A stretch of 64,000 bases of DNA from an uncultured Bacteroides sp. (lineage in GTDB: Bacteria > Bacteroidota > Bacteroidia > Bacteroidales > Bacteroidaceae). The notes below the pieces were generated by a model, which saw only the letters and a list, made by a program, of their open reading frames with translations, was not told the origin of the DNA and made no database searches. Below are positions 7,876 to 18,600 of the stretch, in pieces (the stretch's first letter is position 1; each line of letters starts with the position of its first letter). A program made the position numbers and the translations under genes. Where the stretch lies: NCBI GenBank assembly GCA_949296575.1, contig CASFPE010000030.1, positions 62,001 through 126,000 of the forward strand. The letters run 5' to 3'.

Positions 7876-9204
7876 TTATTTTTTCCGTGAACGAATAATC
7901 GCGCCGACTTTTCCTTTGCCCAAACGCACAAAGTCCAATATCGGCCGGTGCGACGGACAGGTGAACTGGCAAGAGCCACATTCAATGCACGACATAACAT
8001 CTTCTTTCTCCACTCTTTCCCAATCAGCATGCGCCGACAATGTTGCCAGCAAGTAAGGCTCCAACCCCATCGGGCAAGCGCTGACGCACTTTGCGCAACG
8101 GATGCACGGTTGCATCTCGCCGCGCCCGGCTTCCTTGTCGTTCATCAGCAAAACGCCGGAACTGCCTTTGCAGACAGGCACATCGGCATTCACCAATGCC
8201 TTTCCCATCATAGGGCCGCCGCCGATGATTTTCCCGGTATCCTCCGGCATGCCGCCCGCTGCCTCGATAAGCATGCTCATGGGAGTCCCCATGCGCACCA
8301 GGAAGTTCGAAGGGTTCTTCAACGATTTCCCGGTCACGGTCACCACGCGTTCAAACAAAGGCTTGTTCTTCTGCACAGCCTCATACACGGCATATGCGGT
8401 GCCTACATTCTGCACCACCGCGCCGGTGGAGATAGGAAGCGCACCGCTGGCCACTTGGCGGCTGATGACCGCATCGATCAATTGCTTCTCGCCGCCTTGC
8501 GGGTACTTCACTTTCAGCGGCATCACCTCGATGCCCGGATAAGCAGAAGCCACTTTTGCCATCAACTGGATGGCATCCGGCTTGTTGTTTTCAATGCCGA
8601 TGACGGCCTTGCTCACCTTGATGGCCTTCATCAGGATGGAAACGCCCACCATGATTTGTTCCGGCTTCTCCATCATCAGCTCATGGTCTGCCGTCAGATA
8701 CGGCTCGCATTCCACCGCATTGATGATAAGGATGTTGGCCACATTTCCCGGAGGAGGCATCAACTTCACGTGGGTCGGGAAGCATGCGCCGCCCATGCCG
8801 ACAATGCCGGCATCCTTGATTTTCGCAATGATTTCCTCCGGCGTCAACGTGCATTCCTTCACCAACGTGTCGGTGCGGTCGATGGATTCTTCCCATTCAT
8901 CGCCCTCCACATCAATATAAACGGCAGGTTTGCGGTAACCGCTGGCATCAACCACTTCATCAATTTTCGCTACCTTCCCGGATACAGACGAAAAGATAGC
9001 TGCCGACACAAAGCCGCCCGGCTGGGCAATCTGTGTCCCTACTTTCACAACATCGCCTTTCTTCACAATGGGCGTTGCAGGAGCGCCGATGTGTTGCGAC
9101 AAAGGGAGGACAGCTTGCTTAGGAAGTGCAAGCGTCTCTATCTTTTTCCCTGCTGACAATTTATTCTCAGGCGGATGTACGCCACCAATTCTAAATGTCC
9201 TCAC
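7876..9204 (-). CDS. rnfC: Rnf electron transport complex subunit RnfC
   Basis: RnfC is the peripheral NADH-binding subunit with FMN and two [4Fe-4S] clusters. The motifs are GDVVKVGTQIAQ near the N-terminus, the NADH/FMN site GIVGMGGACFPTHVK, and two ferredoxin-type cysteine sets, CIRCAKCVSACP and CIECGSCQFTCP, near the C-terminus. The reading frame is open to a TTG at 9240, but I chose the GTG at 9204 (442 residues), which gives the family N-terminus MRTFRIGGVHPPENKLSAG. This start is inferred, not certain. It lies between rnfB and rnfD in the operon. Confidence 0.93.
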   Translation of the reverse strand: MRTFRIGGVHPPENKLSAGKKIETLALPKQAVLPLSQHIGAPATPIVKKGDVVKVGTQIAQPGGFVSAAIFSSVSGKVAKIDEVVDASGYRKPAVYIDVEGDEWEESIDRTDTLVKECTLTPEEIIAKIKDAGIVGMGGACFPTHVKLMPPPGNVANILIINAVECEPYLTADHELMMEKPEQIMVGVSILMKAIKVSKAVIGIENNKPDAIQLMAKVASAYPGIEVMPLKVKYPQGGEKQLIDAVISRQVASGALPISTGAVVQNVGTAYAVYEAVQKNKPLFERVVTVTGKSLKNPSNFLVRMGTPMSMLIEAAGGMPEDTGKIIGGGPMMGKALVNADVPVCKGSSGVLLMNDKEAGRGEMQPCIRCAKCVSACPMGLEPYLLATLSAHADWERVEKEDVMSCIECGSCQFTCPSHRPILDFVRLGKGKVGAIIRSRKK

Positions 9205-9246
9205 AATATTATATTTTTTAATGTTTCTTACTTTGTTCAACCAAAA

Positions 9247-10188
9247 TCATGCCTTTGCCTCTTCCTTAGGTTGCTCTGCAACTTTTTGGGAAACAGGAGC
9301 GGCTTTCGCTGCATCAGGGGCAGCCTTTAGCCCTTCCGTGGAAGGAGTTTCCGCATTCGCCACGACCTTGCGCGGAGGGAAATTCAACTCAATGATGGCA
9401 TTCTGCGGGCAGGCTTCCACGCATTTGCGGCAAGACTTGCACTTCGTGAAGTCGATGTAAGCCAAGTTGTTCTCCACCGTGATGGCATCGAACTGGCAAG
9501 CCTTCACGCACTTCCCGCATCCGATGCAGCCCACGGAACAAGCCTTGCGCGTCACTGCGCCCTTGTCTTTGTTCACGCACGACACATACACACGGCGGGA
9601 TTTCTTGCCCTTGTAGCGCAACTCGATGACAGATTTCGGGCAAGCTTTCACACATGCACCGCAAGCCGTACACTTGTCTTCGTCCACTTCCGGCAGGCCG
9701 GTTTCAGGATTCATGTGAATGGCATCGAACTGGCACGCGGCCACACAGTCGCCGCAACCCAGACAACCATAACTGCATCCCGTTTCGCCGCCATAAGTAG
9801 ATGCCATAATCGCACAAGAACGTGCCCCATCATACTTCGTCACACGGGGACGATTCGCACACGTGCCGTTGCATCTCACGACAGCCACCTTCGGCTCTGA
9901 GGCAACAGCAGCCAAACCCAGAATCTCAGCTACCTTGGCCATCACAGGTTGTCCGCCTACCGGACACAACTTTCCGTCCAAAGAGCCGGCTTTCACACAA
10001 GCATCGGCAAAGCCGCTGCATCCAGGGTAACCACATCCGCCACAATTCGCCTGGGGAAGCACTGCGGCTACCTGGGCGATTCGCGGGTCTTCATACACAG
10101 CAAATTTTTTAGAAGCGACAAACAAAATGACGGCTGAAACCAGCCCTATCGCCCCCAAAGAAATAACTGCTATCAGAATCAAGCTCAT
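9247..10188 (-). CDS. rnfB: Rnf electron transport complex subunit RnfB (ferredoxin)
   Basis: RnfB takes electrons from soluble ferredoxin into the Rnf pump. The 313-residue protein has an N-terminal membrane helix (about residues 5-27) and the Fe-S motif ANCGGCGYPGC near residue 50. Four CxxCxxCxxxC ferredoxin motifs follow: CLGCGDCVAAC, CTACGACVKAC, CIGCGKCVKAC and CKSCRKCVEAC. This is longer than the two-ferredoxin RnfB of Proteobacteria and fits the anaerobe type. The C-terminal 40 residues are Ala/Lys/Pro-rich and probably disordered. The gene starts 3 bases after the rseC-like gene. Confidence 0.95.
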   Translation of the reverse strand: MSLILIAVISLGAIGLVSAVILFVASKKFAVYEDPRIAQVAAVLPQANCGGCGYPGCSGFADACVKAGSLDGKLCPVGGQPVMAKVAEILGLAAVASEPKVAVVRCNGTCANRPRVTKYDGARSCAIMASTYGGETGCSYGCLGCGDCVAACQFDAIHMNPETGLPEVDEDKCTACGACVKACPKSVIELRYKGKKSRRVYVSCVNKDKGAVTRKACSVGCIGCGKCVKACQFDAITVENNLAYIDFTKCKSCRKCVEACPQNAIIELNFPPRKVVANAETPSTEGLKAAPDAAKAAPVSQKVAEQPKEEAKA

Positions 10189-10191
10189 AAG

Positions 10192-10611
10192 TTAGTTATT
10201 TATTGGTTTTAATGTAAATGAAAAATTCCGCCGGATTCTGTTCCTCAAAAAATACAGAAGCACATAATAAGGAACAAGCACTAAAAGCGACAGCAAAGCC
10301 GACAACAATTCGTTGCCTCCGCTGAAATGCATAGAGATGAACAGCATAGCCAATAAAATGACAAAGGGAACCACAAAAGCAATCACCACGGCACGCATGC
10401 CCATCGACTGTTCTTCGCAGACCATGACCGCATCACCCGGAGCGTATGGATGGGTTGCATCATACACGTCTATTATTTTTTCTTTACGGTCGGCCGAACC
10501 GCAAAAGCTTTTCACGCTGCAAGAAGCGCATGCGGACGACTGGACAATCTTCACTCTAACGTGCGTCCCATCAATGCTTTCCACAGTACCGCTATGTTTA
10601 ATTACAGTCAT
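10192..10611 (-). CDS. rseC: SoxR-reducing system / RseC family protein
   Basis: The 139-residue protein belongs to the RseC/MucC family. The N-terminal region binds metal or senses redox state through the cysteine cluster SACASCSVKSFCG (about residues 26-38). Two membrane helices follow (about residues 73-95 and 100-122). In other bacteria RseC modulates SoxR reduction or sigma-E activity, and in Bacteroidales it is regularly the first gene of the rnf operon, as here. The exact role in the Rnf complex is inferred to be assembly or redox maintenance. The ATG at 10611 is preceded by a perfect -7 box. Confidence 0.9.
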   Translation of the reverse strand: MTVIKHSGTVESIDGTHVRVKIVQSSACASCSVKSFCGSADRKEKIIDVYDATHPYAPGDAVMVCEEQSMGMRAVVIAFVVPFVILLAMLFISMHFSGGNELLSALLSLLVLVPYYVLLYFLRNRIRRNFSFTLKPINN

Positions 10612-10639
10612 TTTGCAAACTGAACATTACAAATCGCTG

Positions 10640-10647
10640 CAAAATTA
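10640..10647 (-). promoter_or_regulatory. Predicted rnf operon promoter (-7 box)
   Basis: The minus strand reads TAATTTTG, a perfect TAnnTTTG match, 29 bases upstream of the first gene of the rnf operon. Confidence 0.6.
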
Positions 10648-10724
10648 CATAATAATCGGAAACATAAAAGAATTATTATAAAAAAATATGAGATTTTTTT
10701 CCGTACAAAGCGGCCAAAAGACGC

Positions 10725-12476
10725 TCACCACTTGTAATTGATTCCGAAACTCAACAGCTCCTGGAACTGGAAATACCCTTCGCCTTCCTCGCGAGCCACG
10801 CTGTCATCATAACGGGCATGGAAAAACAGCTTGGTGGACAGATAGCGGTTCAACACAAAATTGATGGTGTTCTCCCACTCGGCTTCCACCCGCTTGTAGT
10901 TGGTGAAATAAGAAAGGCGTGAGTCCCATGTGATGGAAGATATGATTTTCCACGTGTGGGTGACTTGCACCCGCGAACCGAATTCATCCAAATGCTGATG
11001 CCCTGCTGACAAACCGAAAGCGGATGGATCCACATCGCGGTCCATCAAATATTTCATGTTATAAGTCAAAGGCGACAGAAGCAAGGACAAGTTGATTTTT
11101 TCTTTTTCCAGCTTGTAATCCATACCTAAGCCCAATTTCAGTTCAGTCGGTGTCATGAAAGCGGATTTCTTCTTGTCGGAATTCGTTTCATAATTGGAAA
11201 AGAACTGCGTCTTGAACTCCGCAGAAAGGGTGTAATACCATTTCGCAATGGCTTTAACGCCCAATTTGCTGGTGATGCGGAACAGGTCGTTGTTCGTGCG
11301 GTACTGGTGAACCGTGTCGGAAGGCGACGTGATGAACCCTAAATTGAACTGCAGTTCATTGTCGAATTCAATCAGCTGCTGGTCGTTGTAATTGGCAAAC
11401 AACCGGATTTGGGCAATCATCGCATTGTTGCTGTCGCCGCCTTTGTACCAATTGTCGGAAATATAGTTTTGCGAGAATTGCATCGAACCTTCGCCGCCGG
11501 TCTTCCAGAAATTAGGACGCTCCACGCTGATTTCCTTTTTCTCCACATTCGTTTCATCCTCTGCCACAGGGTCGGGCGTGAACAAATCAAACACACGTAT
11601 CTTGGGCGGCATTTCTTCGGCAACCGACTTGCGGTACACTTTGTACCTTCGGATATCGCTTTCGGTTTGCTCCACCATGTCCGGACGCTCCAAATACACG
11701 CTCAGAAGAATCTCATTGACCTGTTCGTCCACCCGTTGCATCCGCGCCACCGGTCCTTTCTTCACGGGAAGCACCATCGAATCACGCTTTGCAGCAAACC
11801 GCTTCTCATACCTCTGCCTGCGCTCTCTGCGCACCGCCATCACGGAATCCGTCCACAAAGTATCCGCAGCCAAAACGCCTGCGCCACAAGAACGCTGCAA
11901 GTCGCACAAAGGAGAAGGCTTCCAGTCCGAACGGAAAGCCTGCCGGATGGGTGCATAATAATAGGTGAACGGCATGAAAAGCCGGTAGTAATACGGGTCT
12001 AAACGGATAGGGCGCAAAAATGCAGTATCATTGTAGTACAAAGAATCTGCTTGGGCAAAATAACGGGCATAAATCTTGGGAAGAGTGTCGGAATAGGAAG
12101 CATAAATGCGCGAAACACACCTGGCAAGAGCCGTTTGTTTGGGCAAAGCCACCTTTACGCTGTCCTTGCGGACGCGCAAAGGCTTTTCGGGGAAAGCGGC
12201 TTTCTCCACGCTATCCGCCTTGATGCTGTCGGGCATCGTGCGCAATGAATCTTCGAGGGACACCGTTCCTTCCACACGATCCACGTTCATGCTGTCGGCA
12301 GAAAGCAGCAAAGAATCATTCAGGTGAACGGGATTCCCGATGCTATCGGCCTTGATGCTGTCAACAGGGAGAGACAAAGAATCTTCAGGGAAAAGAATTT
12401 TCTCCACCTTTTCTTGCCCGGACATTCCAACCGCGGACAAGCATGCCATGAGAGGCAGAAGCAAAAAACGTTTCAT
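10725..12476 (-). CDS. DUF3078 outer-membrane protein with N-terminal 22-residue repeats
   Basis: The ATG at 12476 gives a 583-residue protein with a signal peptide (MKRFLLLPLMACLSAVGMSG). Residues 25-112 are four tandem 22-residue repeats rich in DS(I/L/V) pairs. A charged linker follows, then a DUF3078 domain in the last 250 residues. That domain begins FWKTGGEGSMQFSQNYISDN and alternates polar and hydrophobic residues up to a terminal aromatic (GINYKW), as in an outer-membrane beta-barrel. DUF3078 has no established function. The gene has its own -7 box at 12501-12508. The repeats are unusual for the family as far as I know. Confidence 0.85.
   Translation of the reverse strand: MKRFLLLPLMACLSAVGMSGQEKVEKILFPEDSLSLPVDSIKADSIGNPVHLNDSLLLSADSMNVDRVEGTVSLEDSLRTMPDSIKADSVEKAAFPEKPLRVRKDSVKVALPKQTALARCVSRIYASYSDTLPKIYARYFAQADSLYYNDTAFLRPIRLDPYYYRLFMPFTYYYAPIRQAFRSDWKPSPLCDLQRSCGAGVLAADTLWTDSVMAVRRERRQRYEKRFAAKRDSMVLPVKKGPVARMQRVDEQVNEILLSVYLERPDMVEQTESDIRRYKVYRKSVAEEMPPKIRVFDLFTPDPVAEDETNVEKKEISVERPNFWKTGGEGSMQFSQNYISDNWYKGGDSNNAMIAQIRLFANYNDQQLIEFDNELQFNLGFITSPSDTVHQYRTNNDLFRITSKLGVKAIAKWYYTLSAEFKTQFFSNYETNSDKKKSAFMTPTELKLGLGMDYKLEKEKINLSLLLSPLTYNMKYLMDRDVDPSAFGLSAGHQHLDEFGSRVQVTHTWKIISSITWDSRLSYFTNYKRVEAEWENTINFVLNRYLSTKLFFHARYDDSVAREEGEGYFQFQELLSFGINYKW
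12141..12404 (-). repeat. Four tandem 66-bp units in the DUF3078 gene
   Basis: Four in-frame 22-codon units give peptides of the form xxxxxxxDSLxxxxDSIxxDxV. The core DNA tgatgctgtc recurs at spacings of exactly 66 bases (about 12155, 12221, 12287, 12353). The outer copies have diverged; the fourth lacks the first DS pair. Confidence 0.85.
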
Positions 12477-12500
12477 GTACGCACAGTATGGTTTCCGCTG

Positions 12501-12508
12501 CAAAAATA
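12501..12508 (-). promoter_or_regulatory. Predicted promoter of the DUF3078 gene
   Basis: The minus strand reads TATTTTTG, a perfect TAnnTTTG match, 25 bases upstream of the chosen ATG at 12476. It supports that start over the open frame farther upstream. Confidence 0.55.
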
Positions 12509-12597
12509 CAATTATCAACGGAATATCGAAACAAATCCGGGGAATATTCCGTCAGACGAACGGCACGAAGGCTTCCAGCCCGCAAAACCGCAAAGAA

Positions 12598-12632
12598 GAA
12601 AGGCCGTGCCTCTCAGCGAGGCACGGCCTTTC
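12598..12632 (-). terminator. Terminator of the 2445-residue protein gene
   Basis: A perfect 15-bp stem (gaaaggccgtgcctc and its complement) surrounds a 5-base loop. It lies 20 bases past the stop codon of the large gene, and on the minus strand it is followed by TTCTTCTTTG. Confidence 0.8.
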
Positions 12633-12651
12633 AAATGCTATCCAATGCGTC

Positions 12652-15600
12652 CTAACGCCGGATGAAACGGAACACAGATTGCCGCACGCCATCACCGGCA
12701 TGCAGCAGGTAGAAGCCCGGCGACAAGTGATGCACGTCCATGCGAAGGGTTTCTTCGCCCCGGCTTTCCGCGTCGAGCAGCACGCGCCCGTCGGCGCTTA
12801 CCACCTGCAAACGGGTTTCTATGCCGGAAGGCAAACCATCCACCACCAACCAGTCCCCGTCCGTCCAAGCACGGAGCGCAATGCCTGCCTCCGTTTCTTC
12901 GATGCCGGAGCCGTCGAAGTCCTTCTTTTCCACTTCAATCGTGGCCGAAACCGAAGCATCTTCCGCCGAAGTGGCACGCACCACCACGATGCCGTTGTCC
13001 TCGCCCACGGCGCGGAGCATGCCGCTTGTTGAGACAGAAGCCAAGGCATCGCCCTCATCAATGCTCCAAACCACCTCCTGCGATGCGCCCTCGGGATACA
13101 CCGTGGCCTGCAACGAGATGGAAGAAACGGAGGGGGTCAACGCTTCCACCCCGTCCGGGAGTGCGATGGAGATGCTGGCCGGACGAAGGTCTATCTTCTG
13201 GATCGTCAGTTCAGCCTTCAGGCCGGAACCGTCGATGGCCGCCGCCTGCACCACAATCTTGCCCTCCTTGTCCGTGTCCGTGGCCACTAATTCGCCCGAA
13301 GAAGTGACGGTAGCCAAGTCACTGCCGGAGAGGATGCTCCATGCCACTTGGCGTATCGTGGCGTTGGCCGGGAGCAATTCTGCGTACAAGTGCAGCACCG
13401 GCTGGCGGACGGACAGCACGTCCGTCCCTTCCAGTACCCGGATGTTCAGGCCGTTGGCAAAAACAGTGCGGATGGCTTGCGCCGTGGACACCGCATTCGA
13501 GCGGGCCGACACGGCTTCCCCGGCCTGCGGGGCGCGGAGCGGTGCATTCCACGAAGATGAGGATGCCCATCCCGTTTCGGCAACATTCTCGTAAGACAAG
13601 GCATAGACGTACTCGCCGCTGCCTGCCGTTTGGTCCGTATAACTCATCTCGTAGCCGGAAGCTGTCGTGAGTACCTGCATGTCGTCGGCAGACGTGCCGC
13701 GCCATATGGTATATTGGTCCACCACGCCGCCCTCATAAGGCGTCCAAATCATGTTGATGGCACCGTTCAAACCTTGGTTCAGCATCAGATGCACACTGCC
13801 ATGCACCGCGCCGGGCTTGCTTTCGCCGCCATACGTGGTTGCCAGTGCGATGCGGTAACGGTTCTTGCGCACCGAGGGGTCGGATGCCTCATCCACATAC
13901 GATGTGGCCGTCAACGGCAGTTCCACCAATCGGACGAAGTTATCCGTCTGCCCGCTTTCCTTATAGACAATAATGCCGCTGAACAAGTCCGTTTGTGCCG
14001 ACACGCTTTCCGGCACCTCCCATTGCAGCTTCACCTTGCCCGTGGAGGCATCCACACCCACAATGGAGAGTTCCGGCACAATGCCTTCTTCCACCGTCAC
14101 GGGATACTGCGCCACGCGCTCGCCGCAAACGGCATCCACATAATGCACGGCAAGGGTATATGTGCCTGCCGCCATCGGGAAAGTGACTTGCGCATCGAGG
14201 GATGCGCCGTCGCGGGCAATCACCACTTCGTCGCTTTCATCGCAATCGATCCACACCTTGTTGGAGGGGTCGGCAAAAGCATACGGGAGACGGAACGCCA
14301 CCGTACTGCCGCCTAATACCCGTTCCGGCAAATCAATGGCAAGGCTCACCGTGTCGCCCCGCACGTAGAATGAGGTTTGCGCCGTGCTGCCATTCCAAGC
14401 AGCCGTCACGGTCTTCACGCCGCTGGTAGGCCACAGGATGCTGGCCGTGCCGTCTTCATTGAGGGTCACTTCGCCGTCGCCTGCCGTCCATTCGGGCTTT
14501 GCACCCGAAGCACCGACGGCCACATAACGAGCCGTCACCGCATCGCCCACGCAAGCCTGGCCGGCAGAGAACTGAATGGCCGCCGACTCGTCCACGGTGA
14601 ACGTGAACGGCTCAGAGGTGGGGGAAGCGGCATCCCACAGGTCGATGGCCTGCACGCGCAGTTCGTATTCCTCGCCCGGCGCGAAGCGCGACAGCGGCAT
14701 CACATAATTCGTGGAACGTACATACGGGTAGCCCGGCACGACGGCTGCCGCATCGTTGCCGCCATTCATGGGCGAAACGAGGTAAGCATCCGCGCCCGTC
14801 GCGCCTTTCTTCTTCACACTGACGTTGTAGCGCATCTGCACTTTCGGCGTTTCCTTGTCGGTCGCGTCGTCCCATTCCAAGACAACGCCGTCCTCCGTCT
14901 GCCGCATGCGGAGGTTCGTGGGCGCTTGCGGGGTGGTGTTCCCGATGCGGGAAGCGAAGCGGCAATAGTCGTCTGCGTTCGTGCCGCTCTCCTTCTTTGC
15001 CAAGTCCGGCACGCCATCGCCGTCCATGTCTGCTATTATATTATAGGTGTCGCCAAAGAAAAAACCCTCCTCCTCCACCTCTTGGCATTCGAAGCGGTTC
15101 CCGTAGTTGTAGGCCACCACATGCGAAAGCACCACGTCGGGATAGCCGTTGTTGTCCACATCATGCAGGGCAAAGAGGCCCTGGCACGCTATCGGGAGGT
15201 AAACGGCTTCGTTGCGGGCAAAGGACATGTCGGCATCCCCGTAATGGATGCGCACCATCCGTGTGGTCTCCAATGTCACAATGTCGGCATACCCGTCGTT
15301 GTCCATGTCGGCCAAGGCCGTGTGTTCATAGTCCACCCAAAGGGGAATGGGGATGCGCAGGAACGTCCAGTTGCCGAGGTTCTTGTAAACCACCACGCTG
15401 TCCTTCGGGTCGTTCAAGTTGCGGCGTTCCGCCACGCGGCCCACGAGGTCGGTATATCCGTCGCGGTCGATGTCGCAAGCCCCTAAATAATAATAGGACA
15501 AGTAAACGCTCACGCTCTGCCCCAGGCGGTCGGCGGTGGCTGCGTCAAACTGCATCCTGCCCGTGTTGCGGAAAATTTCATCGGAAGAATAGCCTTCGCG

Positions 15601-18600
15601 GTACAGGTCGGGCAAGCCGTCGTTGTCCAAGTCCACCAAGTGCTTGACAGAGTTCCGGCTGAGGTCGAAATAGGTTTCATCCGCCACCTCATCCGCTGTG
15701 AAGCTGAAACTGCCCCCGTTGAGGAAGAGGTTTCCTTTGTTGTTCGTCCCCGCCAGGTCGGGCAAGCCGTCCATGTCGTAGTCCACCACGTTGACATCAT
15801 TATACTGCGTGCTGAACGTCAGGTTCAGGTTGAACAGCTTGCCCACGCCGTTGAATGCGCCCTTGCCTTCGTTCTCGTAGAAACCTTCGTAGGCTATGAC
15901 ATCCGCATCGCCGTCGCCGTCCCAGTCGGCATACGCTTGCGGCCCGTTGCCGATGCCCAATGTTTCTTGCTCCCTGTCGGCGGCATACACCGTCACTTCC
16001 TTCATCGTGGACTCCGACACACGGCCTTGCGCATCGGCCACGGTCAGTTCGATGCGGCGGTCGCCCGGCGTGGGATACACCAAGCGGATGCATCCGCCCT
16101 CCTCGCTGACCACCGTCGCGCTGTCGCCGAATGCCCAACTGTACGTGCAGTCTTCGGAAAGAAGGCCGTCGAAGGACACGGTCAGCGTGTCGGCGGTCGT
16201 CATGGCGTTGCGGCTCAATGTGAAACCCGAACCGACGGACGTATGCTCATACACCAATTCTTCACTCCACGCGCCGCCCCGGTGGTTGGGGTCGATGGCC
16301 TGCACGGCGATGTAATACGTGCCGGGATTCCAGTTGGCCACGTTCATCCAATAGTGGAGGGAATGCCCCATGTTGCCGTCGCGCAAGTTGAGCCTCGTGC
16401 CGTCTGCTGCGGCATGTGCGTAAACGATGTCGCCCAAGCCCGGTGCGGTGCCCACGCGCAAAGCGTAAGTGAGGTCCACCGATGAGCTTTCAGCATCGCT
16501 TCCTGCCGTCCATGAGACGGAAAGCATCCGGGTGTCGGCCTCATAGATAGCAGAAGGCCGCTCCATCTTGGCGGGCGCGGTGTTGGGCGTTCCGGCAAAC
16601 TTCACGATGGATGCCTTTGAAGTGACCACGCCCGATGCGTTGGTGCCATAACTTCCTCCGGCATATTCGATGATGCCGTCGCCGTCCAGGTCGCCGATGA
16701 ACAGGCCGTTCGCACGGCCAGAATAGGAAGATTCCGAATATCCTGCGGTGAAACTTTCCGGGCGGAGGACAGCATCCAAGGAAGCGGTGCAGTCGATGAG
16801 GCGGTAAGGCCATGCATCATTGTAGTTGCCCGTCGATTGCTGCGCCACCACTTCATAGCGGCCGTCGTTGTCCACATCCACACAGTCGATGAACTCCAAC
16901 CGTTCGGCGAAGGAATGTTCCAGTTGGCGGAACGAGCCGTTGCCGTCGTTTCGGTAGAACACCAAGAAGGCATAGCCCGGCGTTTCCACATAGTCGAACG
17001 ACAGGAGGATGTCGGCATCGCCGTCGCCATCGAAATCGTAGCACCAGGCGTTGGACACCACGAGGTCGCTCACCAGCAACTGCCGGGTGATGTTGCCGTC
17101 GGCATTGTAGGACACTAAGATGGTTTGCTCGCTGTCTTCGTTATAAATCACGTAATCGGGAATATCGTCGCCCGTCAAGTCCTTGATGGAAAGGATGCGC
17201 CCGCCGATGCTTCCGCAGTAGAAACGGTTGTCGCCATAGTTGAGCCACGCCATGCCGTTGTCCAAACTTACGAGGTCGGTGTAGCCGTTGCGGTCAACGT
17301 CGATGGCCACCAACGCCTCCTGTGCCGAGCCTCCACCGCCATAACCGGCCAGCATCTGGGCAAACATCTCCTTCATGAACGGCATCGGGGTGGCCGCCAG
17401 ATAGCGGTGCGCCACGGCATTTTGGTAAACAATGCTGTCCACCGCCGCCGTGTCGATGAGCGTGATTTCCACGGGGAGGTACGACCCATCGGCTTGCGCA
17501 TGGTAAATCTTGCCGTCCGTCCCCAACACGTCTGCCCTTCCGTCGGCATCGATGTCGGCAATGCCCCGGATGTCGTCCGGGAATTGGGCGTACAAATTCA
17601 TCGCGCCGTCCACCAAGCGGTAGAGGGCATCCTCGCCGGCATAATCGATGGTATTGTCGTTGTCCACGTTTTGATAGGAGGAAAGGGACCGGTTCCCCCC
17701 GATGTCCAGGCTGCCTCCGCCGATGCCTAACATGGAGTAATACCGTGCCGGTCTTTCGGTGGCGTTGAAGAATTCCATGTGTCCGTCACGGTCCATGTCA
17801 TAAACGGTGGCGCGGCGGTTCATCCAATGAGTGTCCGGCTCGCCGCTTGGAACGCTCCGGGTCCACAGCGTGTCGGGCAGGTTTCCTTGCAAAGAGCCGA
17901 TTTGCAGGTTCTTGTTGTGGAACATGCGGGTGATGTCGAGGCTCTCCACGTCATCGGCAATCACCAGTTCATCGATGCGGGCGGCACCCGTGCCGAAGCC
18001 TTCGTCCACCAACGCTTTTGTGACGGTGAGCTGCCGCAGATAGGAATCATCCCCTTCGCCGAAGGCATAAGGGCCGATGTATTCCACGCTTTCGGGCAGT
18101 TCATAGTCCAGCAAGGGGCAGCCGTAGAAGGCGTATTCCTCCACCCGCTGCAACGAGGAGGGAGCCTCAAAGACGAGGGACGTGAGCCCTCTGCATTGGT
18201 AGCAGAAATAAGCAGGAATGCGTTGCACCCCGCTGCCCACCGTTATCGTCATAGCCGCGTCTGATGCCGGAAAAGCCACATTATTCTTATTGAAGTCCGC
18301 ACAGTCCACGGCATTCCATTCCACTTGCGCCAAGTTTACGCTATAAAATGCACTCTTACCAACCGCAGCCACCCCTGCCCCGACCTGCAAACGGGCAAGA
18401 TTCGAGCAAGCGCCAAAAGCATATGCCCCGACACCTTCCACTTGGCCGGGAATCACCACCTCAGATATTTGGGTGCCGTTGCACAGATAAGCGGGGATGT
18501 ATTCCACCTTGCTGCCGAAAGTCACGGAAGCGACCGTGGAAGGAAACGGACGGTTGGAGAAATCGGCGCAACGGACGGCATTCCACTCCACGCGGGACAG

